Assembly: GCA_937877625.1 (NCBI GenBank)
Contig: CALFJG010000047.1
Coordinates: forward strand, 14,246-78,245
Reading direction: 5' to 3'
Origin: an uncultured Prevotellaceae bacterium
GTDB taxonomy: Bacteria > Bacteroidota > Bacteroidia > Bacteroidales > Bacteroidaceae
DNA: 64,000 nt
The translations under genes were made by a program, and so were the position numbers. Positions 58,600-64,000 of this stretch are shown here, in pieces; position 1 is the first letter of the stretch; every line of letters starts with the position of its first letter. The notes beneath the pieces were generated by a model that saw nothing but the letters and a program-made list of their open reading frames with translations, was not told where the DNA came from and did no database searches.

Positions 58600-61128
58600 A
58601 TGGTTTATCCCGATACATTTGAACGCAAGATAGGCTTTGACGAGGTGCGCACGTTGCTGCGCGGACAGTGTCAGAGCACCCTCGGTACGGAGTTCGTGGC
58701 CGACCGTCTGACGTTTTCCAACGATTATAAAGAAATCACAGAACGCCTGCAACGTGCTGCAGAGTTTGCGGCCTTTCAGTACGAATACGCTGATGCCTAC
58801 GAGGCCGACTTCTTTGACGTGCGCGAGCCACTGCTGCGCATTCGCCCCGAGCGCACGTATATGGAGGAGACCGACCTTGCCGCCCTGCGTCGCTCCCTTG
58901 CCACATGTGGCACGTTGAAACACCTCTTCGAGGGGAAAGGCGATGATGACGAGGAGGGCTTCCCCGCACTTGCCGGCTTAGCCGCCGACATAGAAGACTT
59001 TGACGACATCACCGCCGAAATAAGTAAGTTGCTAAACAAGTACGGACGCATCAAAGACACCGCTTCGCCTCAGTTGCTCACCATACGCCATGCTCTGGAG
59101 ACCACCTCGCGCGGCATCTCCCACACCCTGCGTGCTATCATCAGCGAAGCACAGACAGCAGGCTATATCGACCGCGATGTTAACCCCACCATACGCGATG
59201 GCCGACTTGTTATACCCGTCGCTCCCAGTGCCAAACGCAAAATACGAGGCATCGTTCACGACGAGAGTGCCACGGGAAAGACCGTATTCATAGAGCCACA
59301 GGCCGTGGTGGAAGCCAACAACAAAATACGCGAGCTTAAAGGCGAGGAGAAGCGCGAAATCATACGTCTGTTGCAAGAGCTTTCCACGATGCTCCGCCCC
59401 CGTATCGATGCTATGCTCCAAGCCCTTCGCTTCCTCGGCCACATAGACTTCCTGCGCGCGCTAACCGCCTGGAGCGACACACAGGGGAGCATCGTGCCAC
59501 AGGTGAAAGACACACCGTGCCTCTTCTGGACAGAAGCGTTCCACCCCTTGCTCAGACGCTCCTTGGAACAGAAAGGCTCTGAAATGGTGCCGCTTGATAT
59601 AAAACTGCCGCCCGACAAGCACATCTTACTCATCAGCGGACCCAATGCCGGCGGTAAGTCGGTTTGCCTCAAAACAGTGGGACTTCTGCAGTATATGCTA
59701 CAGTGTGGAATGCCCGTGCCAGTAGCCGAAAACAGCCAGTTCGGGATTTTTGAGCACATCTTTATTGACATCGGCGACGGTCAAAGCACCGATGACGACC
59801 TCTCCACTTACTCAAGCCACCTCCTGGCGATGAAACAGATGATGAAGGCCTCCACGTCGCAGAGCCTTTTGCTTATTGACGAATTTGGAGCCGGCACAGA
59901 GCCACAAATCGGAGGCGCACTGGCCGAGGCAATACTCTTACGCCTCGTGGAGCGCAAAGCCTACGCTGTCATCACCACGCACTATCAAAACCTCAAGCGT
60001 GTACCCGAGCAGTGTCCTACGGTGGTCAACGGTGCTATGCTCTACGACCGAGCCGCACTGCGACCCCTGTTTCGCCTCTCGGTGGGCAACCCAGGTAGCA
60101 GCTTCGCCATAGAAATAGCGCGTAACATAGGGCTGCCGCAGCAAGTGATCGACTACGCCGCAAAGCTGGTGGGCGAAAACTATATCCTCTCCGACAAATA
60201 CCTTCAGGACATCGTACGCGACAAGATGTATTGGGAGAACAAGCGGCGGAGCGTTCACCAACGCGAAAAACACCTTGACGAAACCGTGGCGCGCTACGAG
60301 AACGAGGTGTCGCGACTATCGCTTGAGCGCAAGGAGGTGATGAGCCGTGCACGCGAAGAGGCACAAGAACTCCTCGCACAGAGCAACGCACGCATAGAGC
60401 GCACCATACGTACCATAAAAGAAGCCCAAGCCGAGAAAGAACGTACCAAAGCCGCACGCCGCGAGCTTGAAGACTTTAAGGCCGAGGTAAACCTCGTGGC
60501 AGACAAACAAGACGACAGCATAGCCCGGAAAATGGCTAAGATACGCCGCCGACAAGAACGCCGTAGCACACGAAACGCGGATGAAGCACAGCAGAAGGCT
60601 GCCACGGGGAACGACACCGGGCGGCACGCTCCTAACGAGGCCGAAGGGTACGACAATGAAAACCCGCCCAGCGTTGGCGATTTCGTACGCATTAAAGGAC
60701 AAAACGGAGTAGGACGCGTAGAGAGTGTGTCGGGCGGACGTGCACGCGTGACGTTTGGCATAATGCGTACCTCAGTAACCATAGACCGCCTATTGCCCGC
60801 TCAGCCGCCACAGGACGACAAAACCACACAGGTAGCCACCTTCCTGAGTCGTAGCACACGCGATGCGATGTACGAAAAGAAACTGCGCTTTAAGCCCGAA
60901 CTCGATGTGCGTGGCATGCGCGCCGACGAAGCAGTAAACACCGTGGCATACTTTCTCGACGATGCTATACAACTGGAGTACCCGCGTGTGCGTATCCTTC
61001 ACGGTACAGGCACTGGCGCCCTGCGCGAAGCCATACGACAATACGTCAGCTCCGTGCGCGGCATACGTTCCTTCCACGATGAACACATACAATTCGGCGG
61101 AACAGGAATTACTGTCGTGGAAATATAA
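58600..61128 (+). CDS. mutS2: MutS2 family endonuclease/ATPase
   Basis: An 842-residue MutS2, linked to recombination control and to rescue of collided ribosomes. The core-lever domain (residues 1-300) is followed by the ATPase with Walker A LISGPNAGGKSVCLKTVGLLQY, Walker B SLLLIDEFGAGTEPQIGGAL and ITTHYQNLKR. A long coiled coil (residues 520-640, RSVHQREKHLDETVARYENEVSRL, then RRELEDFKAEV) and a KOW-like region precede the C-terminal Smr nuclease domain (ELDVRGMRADEAVNTV, RILHGTGTGALREAIRQYV). It has its own promoter and a strong terminator. Confidence 0.97.
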   Translation: MVYPDTFERKIGFDEVRTLLRGQCQSTLGTEFVADRLTFSNDYKEITERLQRAAEFAAFQYEYADAYEADFFDVREPLLRIRPERTYMEETDLAALRRSLATCGTLKHLFEGKGDDDEEGFPALAGLAADIEDFDDITAEISKLLNKYGRIKDTASPQLLTIRHALETTSRGISHTLRAIISEAQTAGYIDRDVNPTIRDGRLVIPVAPSAKRKIRGIVHDESATGKTVFIEPQAVVEANNKIRELKGEEKREIIRLLQELSTMLRPRIDAMLQALRFLGHIDFLRALTAWSDTQGSIVPQVKDTPCLFWTEAFHPLLRRSLEQKGSEMVPLDIKLPPDKHILLISGPNAGGKSVCLKTVGLLQYMLQCGMPVPVAENSQFGIFEHIFIDIGDGQSTDDDLSTYSSHLLAMKQMMKASTSQSLLLIDEFGAGTEPQIGGALAEAILLRLVERKAYAVITTHYQNLKRVPEQCPTVVNGAMLYDRAALRPLFRLSVGNPGSSFAIEIARNIGLPQQVIDYAAKLVGENYILSDKYLQDIVRDKMYWENKRRSVHQREKHLDETVARYENEVSRLSLERKEVMSRAREEAQELLAQSNARIERTIRTIKEAQAEKERTKAARRELEDFKAEVNLVADKQDDSIARKMAKIRRRQERRSTRNADEAQQKAATGNDTGRHAPNEAEGYDNENPPSVGDFVRIKGQNGVGRVESVSGGRARVTFGIMRTSVTIDRLLPAQPPQDDKTTQVATFLSRSTRDAMYEKKLRFKPELDVRGMRADEAVNTVAYFLDDAIQLEYPRVRILHGTGTGALREAIRQYVSSVRGIRSFHDEHIQFGGTGITVVEI

Positions 61129-61153
61129 ATCACAAAAACGTTAGTGCTGATTT

Positions 61154-61202
61154 CACAAACCACAAAAGGCTACGCGTCGTGCGTAGCCTTTTGTGGTTTG
61201 TG
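61154..61202. terminator. bidirectional terminator between mutS2 and YtxH gene
   Basis: A perfect 22-bp stem (left arm 61154-61175, right arm 61181-61202) with a 5-nt loop. The core is AAAAGGCTACGC/GCGTAGCCTTTT. It serves convergent genes. Confidence 0.9.
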
Positions 61203-61232
61203 TGAGGAGCGAAGAATATCAGCGATAAATAG

Positions 61233-61433
61233 TTATTCACCTGCCAATTCGTCGGCGATGTCGTCAACGAGCTCGTCAATTTCGCCCTTGCTAAGTTTGA
61301 TGCCGCGCTTGCGCAAAGCCTCAGCAATTTTTGTGCGTGTATCCATGCCCTTTTCGGGAGCAAAGAGAATACCGCAGGCAGCACCTACGGCTGCGCCGCC
61401 AAGAAAAGCGGCCAGAATGCTTAGTCCTCTCAT
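61233..61433 (-). CDS. YtxH-domain small membrane protein
   Basis: A 66-residue protein with an N-terminal hydrophobic helix (LSILAAFLGGAAVGAACGILFAPEKG) ending in the FAPxxG turn typical of YtxH proteins. A short helical tail follows (KIAEALRKRGIKLSKGEIDELVDDIADELAG). Relatives in Firmicutes are general-stress proteins; the role here is unknown. I chose the ATG at 61433; longer frames upstream do not fit the family. Confidence 0.85.
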   Translation of the reverse strand: MRGLSILAAFLGGAAVGAACGILFAPEKGMDTRTKIAEALRKRGIKLSKGEIDELVDDIADELAGE

Positions 61434-61585
61434 AGTAATGTTTTTTTTTGATGAGTTAATAAGTATTGATAGTTCTTTAAGAATGAATAGTGCTTCCCTC
61501 AACACACGAGCCTGTTGCAACACAAGCGTATGACGTTGTTTCGTTTATTGGCCAGAGGTTTTGATTATTGTTAGGTTAAGCGTGC

Positions 61586-61593
61586 CAAATTTA
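61586..61593 (-). promoter_or_regulatory. -7 box of the YtxH gene
   Basis: TAAATTTG on the minus strand fits TAnnTTTG; no -33 box is evident. Confidence 0.4.
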
Positions 61594-61698
61594 CGTAGAA
61601 AATCCGTGGCGCGCACGTTTTGAGGCTAAAAAACGGCTTTTTAGGCAGAAGAATATGCTGTTTAATGTTTTTTAAGAACGCACCACAAATAAATCTTC

Positions 61699-61706
61699 TA
61701 TATTTG
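61699..61706 (+). promoter_or_regulatory. -7 box of the SPOR lipoprotein gene
   Basis: TATATTTG fits TAnnTTTG. The start would be about 57 nt before the ATG at 61769. Confidence 0.5.
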
Positions 61707-61768
61707 CACTACAAAACGCCATAGAGCCGCGTTTGCATCTTTTTTGAAACACACAACAATCAAAGGAT

Positions 61769-62314
61769 ATGAAAAAGACAACTTTCCTTCTTTTCGGCCT
61801 CGCAGCCGCCGTAACACTTACAGGCTGCAAATCTCGTGAATCGGCTTTTGCTAAGACCTATCAGCAGGCACTCGAAGAAGAGCAGAGCCGCACCGTTGAG
61901 GTAGTAACCACTGCACCAGTGCAGCCCGTTATCACACAGCCCGTGGAACCCGTTGTGACGGTGCAGCCCGTAGAACCCGTGCAGGTGATACAGCAACCCG
62001 TGCAGGAAGAAGTGGATCTCAGCGATGTACGCACTATTGACGGTACACTCGATGTAGTGAGCGGCGATGCATTGAGCACCTACAGCGTAGTAGTAGGCAG
62101 TTTCATCACCAAGAGCAACGCCGACGGCCTGATGGCACGCCTGCGCTCCAATGGCTACGACGCACGCGTGGTACTCACCAACGAAACTATCAACGGACGG
62201 ACAGGATGGTACCGAGTAATCGCCTCCTCCAGCGACAATAAGAGCGAGGCCGCACGTACACGCGATGCACTAAAAGGCACTTACCCCGGGGCTTGGCTCT
62301 TGCTGAAACGATAA
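61769..62314 (+). CDS. SPOR-domain lipoprotein
   Basis: A 181-residue lipoprotein: signal with lipobox LTGC (cysteine at residue 20), a linker rich in Pro, Val, Gln and Glu (VQPVITQPVEPVVTVQPVEPV) that may span the periplasm, and a C-terminal SPOR domain (residues 104-180, YSVVVGSFITKSNADGLMARLRSNGYDARVVLT, WYRVIASSSDNKSEAARTRDALKGTYPGAWLL). SPOR domains bind denuded septal peptidoglycan, so a role in cell division or envelope integrity is likely. Its terminator runs into array 3. Confidence 0.93.
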   Translation: MKKTTFLLFGLAAAVTLTGCKSRESAFAKTYQQALEEEQSRTVEVVTTAPVQPVITQPVEPVVTVQPVEPVQVIQQPVQEEVDLSDVRTIDGTLDVVSGDALSTYSVVVGSFITKSNADGLMARLRSNGYDARVVLTNETINGRTGWYRVIASSSDNKSEAARTRDALKGTYPGAWLLLKR

Positions 62315-62335
62315 AATTCTTGACACTACAAAATA

Positions 62336-62372
62336 AGTCCGACCTTGTTTTTACGAGGTCGGACTATTTTTT
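62336..62372 (+). terminator. terminator of the SPOR lipoprotein gene, overlapping array 3
   Basis: AGTCCGACCTTG (62336-62347) pairs with CGAGGTCGGACT (62354-62365), one wobble, followed by ATTTTTTAT. The right arm is also the start of the first unit of array 3. Confidence 0.85.
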
Positions 62373-62570
62373 ATCACCGTCCGACTAATTTTTATCACCG
62401 TCGGACTAATTCCAAACTCGAGTGCTTTGATTTTAAAATCAATGGCTTTGATTTTAAAATCAACGGCTTTGATTTTAAAATCAATCGGACTATGTTCAAA
62501 CACCATCGGACTATGTTTAAACACTGTTGGACTATGTTCAAACACCATCGGACTAATTCTTTCGATAATG
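62354..62570. repeat. 21-bp-phased palindromic repeat array 3
   Basis: Ten units centred every 21 bp from 62371.5 to 62560.5. Three carry GATTTTAAAATC (62429, 62450, 62471), one GTTTAAAC (62515) and two the near-palindrome GTTCAAAC (62494, 62536). The others are GTCGGACTA-type units with T-runs and TATCACC. The 29-bp segment 62414-62442 is identical to 12101-12129 in array 1. It lies between the SPOR lipoprotein gene and rlmN, which run in the same direction. Frames remain open on both strands because of the period; no gene is supported. Confidence 0.9.
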
Positions 62571-62635
62571 AAACCTTGAGTCCGATTACTTACTTCTTTT
62601 GTGCTAAAAAGTGGGATTTGTTGATGTTTTGTGGT

Positions 62636-62643
62636 TAACTTTG
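62636..62643 (+). promoter_or_regulatory. -7 box of rlmN
   Basis: TAACTTTG fits TAnnTTTG, 31 nt before the ATG at 62675. Confidence 0.5.
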
Positions 62644-62674
62644 CCACAACGAAAACCGCATATTCTTTTTTTGT

Positions 62675-63721
62675 ATGTCTGCTCAACGTTCCTCCTTGCT
62701 TGGGGCGACACCCGAAGAACTCTCTGCGCTCTGTGTAAGCCTCGGTGCTAAACCGTTTGTCGGCAAACAGTTGGCCGACTGGCTCTATCGCCACGGCGTG
62801 GCCGACTTTTCTCTGATGACGAACCTCTCGGCAAAATTGCGCGAGGCTTTATCCGAGCAATACATTGTTGGGCAGATGCCCCACCGCCTCGTACAAGAGT
62901 CTGCCGATGGCACAAAGAAATATCTCTTCCCTACCTCTGATGGCCACGCCGTAGAGACTGTTTTTATCCCCGACGGCGAGCGTGCCACGCTCTGTGTGTC
63001 GTGCCAGGTGGGGTGTAAGATGGGGTGCGCCTTTTGTATGACGGGGCGGCAGGGTTTTCTCTCGTCGCTCACGGCAGGCGATATCCTCAACCAAATCTAT
63101 GCCCTGCCCGAGCGCGAACGCCTCACAAACATCGTTTTTATGGGGCAGGGCGAGCCGCTTGACAACCTTGACAACGTGCTTCGCGCCGTGGAGGTACTCA
63201 CCGCATCGTGGGGAAGGGCTTGGTCGCCACGGCGTATCACAATAAGCACCGTCGGACTGGCGGCGGGCTTCCCTCGTTTGCTCGCCGATACACGTTGCCA
63301 TATCGCCGTGAGCCTTCACCACCCGTTTGCTGCCGAGCGGGCAGCACTGATGCCTGCCGAGCGCGCTTTCAGTATTCGCGAAATGGTGAAACAGCTACTA
63401 CCCGTGTGGGGAAAGACCGCCGACAACCGCGATATGCAACGCCGATTGTCGTTTGAATATATCGTTTTCAACGGTGTGAACGATACGCTGCGTCACGCCG
63501 AGGCACTCGTCAGCCTGCTGAGTGAACTTGACTGCCGCGTAAATCTCATACGTTTTCACGCCATACCCAACACGCCGCTACAGGAAGCCGACGAAAGCAC
63601 GATGCTACGCCTGCGCGACTTCCTCACCGCTCACGGCCTCTTCGCCACGATACGTGCCTCGCGTGGAGAAGACATTTTGGCCGCCTGCGGACTGCTGAAC
63701 ACAGCGGAGCATTGTTCGTAA
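62675..63721 (+). CDS. rlmN: 23S rRNA / tRNA adenine-2503 C2-methyltransferase
   Basis: Radical SAM enzyme that methylates C2 of A2503 in 23S rRNA and A37 in some tRNAs. The 348 residues show CVSCQVGCKMGCAFCMTGRQGF with the cluster cysteines, IVFMGQGEPLDNLDNV (the GE motif), ISTVGLAAGFPRL, AVSLHHPFAAER, and a C-terminal IRASRGEDILAACGLL with the methyl-carrying cysteine. The N-terminal domain (FVGKQLADWLYRHGVADFSLMTNLSAKLREAL) is typical. It is preceded by array 3. Confidence 0.97.
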   Translation: MSAQRSSLLGATPEELSALCVSLGAKPFVGKQLADWLYRHGVADFSLMTNLSAKLREALSEQYIVGQMPHRLVQESADGTKKYLFPTSDGHAVETVFIPDGERATLCVSCQVGCKMGCAFCMTGRQGFLSSLTAGDILNQIYALPERERLTNIVFMGQGEPLDNLDNVLRAVEVLTASWGRAWSPRRITISTVGLAAGFPRLLADTRCHIAVSLHHPFAAERAALMPAERAFSIREMVKQLLPVWGKTADNRDMQRRLSFEYIVFNGVNDTLRHAEALVSLLSELDCRVNLIRFHAIPNTPLQEADESTMLRLRDFLTAHGLFATIRASRGEDILAACGLLNTAEHCS

Positions 63722-63723
63722 CT

Positions 63724-63753
63724 CCCGTTATAACGTTATAACGTCATAACGGG
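63724..63753. terminator. near-perfect palindrome with ATAACG repeats after rlmN
   Basis: A 30-bp palindrome from CCCGTTATAACG to ATAACGGG, with two mismatches. ATAACG is repeated again to 63769. It can form a hairpin at the end of rlmN, between it and the convergent FGE-domain gene. Confidence 0.6.
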
Positions 63754-63816
63754 ATAACGCGATAACGAATTCCTGGCGTCGTTCTTTCTTTCGCTTTCCT
63801 TTTTAGAAACAGAAAT

Positions 63817-64000
63817 TTATGGAAACCGCAGGACGAGGCGCAAGCCGAGGTCGTAGTTGCGGCCGCCTGGCGTGAAGCTGTAGCGATAAGAGACGCGACA
63901 ATTCCGCGCGTAGCTGTACCCGCTGCCGCCACGGTTCACGCGGTTAGAGCCTGAAGCAGCACCCGTAGGGTTCGTCTGAGAACTGCTGCTGTAAGAGCCA
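63817..64000 (-). CDS. FGE/SUMF1-domain protein, C-terminal end (5' part outside window)
   Basis: The last 61 codons of a minus-strand gene. They encode SYSSSSQTNPTGAASGSNRVNRGGSGYSYARNCRVSYRYSF...YDLGLRLVLRFP, which matches the C-terminal end of the formylglycine-generating enzyme (SUMF1) fold: NPTGAASGSNRVNRGGS, ARNCRVSYR and LGLRLVL. Such domains in Bacteroidales occur in sulfatase-maturing proteins and in many surface proteins. The rest is not visible, so the role is open. Confidence 0.85.
   Translation of the reverse strand, partial: GSYSSSSQTNPTGAASGSNRVNRGGSGYSYARNCRVSYRYSFTPGGRNYDLGLRLVLRFP

Larger units (their letters stand above)
61434..61768. other. divergent intergenic region between the YtxH gene and the SPOR lipoprotein gene
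   Basis: No gene seen. It holds a minus-strand -7 box (61586-61593) and a plus-strand -7 box (61699-61706). The YtxH gene would then have a leader of about 147 nt. Confidence 0.5.

Overview
The window reads as one chromosomal stretch of a member of the Bacteroidales (Bacteroidota), probably close to Prevotellaceae; I cannot fix the genus. The reasons are concordant. Many genes are preceded by the Bacteroidota sigma-ABfr promoter signature (a -7 box TAnnTTTG, several with a -33 TTTG or TTG 19-20 nt upstream). Shine-Dalgarno sequences are mostly absent. Gene families are typical of the group: DUF4831, DUF4105, DUF4353 beta-helix protein, BT0820-like HAD protein, RhuM-Doc fusion, long SecA, short ProS, LemA/TPM pair, MlaEF, and lipoproteins. 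Two secreted proteins end in short type IX-like sorting tails.

Layout. 1-7.5 kb (minus): a siderophore/cobalamin-type ABC ATPase (cut by the window edge), DUF4831, NAD(P)H-hydrate dehydratase, a small HAD protein, a secreted protein, rfbA and a two-domain glycosyltransferase. 7.6-11.9 kb: a two-gene surface-protein unit (sorting-tail protein plus DUF4353 beta-helix) facing a TetR regulator. 12.3-19 kb (minus): S9 peptidase, deoD, hemolysin III, dapA and ligA, divergent from trmD. 19.9-31.1 kb (minus): secA, a PafA-like phosphatase, DUF4105, HAD, pgi, pcrA and a lipoprotein. 31.3-33.7 kb: a nucleoside permease and a lipoprotein. 33.8-35.5 kb: a decayed accessory patch (truncated TlpA-like gene, RhuM-Doc gene with one internal amber codon, second TlpA-like remnant). 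35.6-40.7 kb: a GH10-like protein, a TerB/DnaJ protein, htpG, tRNA-Lys and a lipoprotein. 41.2-42.7 kb: mlaF and mlaE. 43.1-48.7 kb (plus): tsaC, a ClC channel, fmt, gmd and fcl, the last two making GDP-L-fucose. 48.7-50.5 kb: a small island holding a YafQ-type toxin-antitoxin pair, bounded by two identical 267-bp copies of the purM 3' end. 50.4-55.1 kb (minus): purM, lemA, TPM, an SpoU methyltransferase and a radical SAM protein. 55.2-63.7 kb: proS, a secreted endonuclease I, mutS2, YtxH, a SPOR lipoprotein and rlmN. The window ends inside an FGE/SUMF1-domain gene.

The most unusual feature is a set of three intergenic arrays (about 12.05-12.30, 40.81-41.10 and 62.35-62.57 kb) built from units repeating at exactly 21 bp. 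Their sequences differ, but the period is constant and many units carry an internal AT-rich palindrome. Two arrays lie between convergent genes; the third starts inside a terminator stem. The first is also a long inverted repeat. Other notable points are the purM-tail duplication around the toxin-antitoxin pair, the amber-interrupted RhuM-Doc gene, and three genes whose promoter -7 box lies 5-6 nt from the ATG, which predicts leaderless mRNAs.
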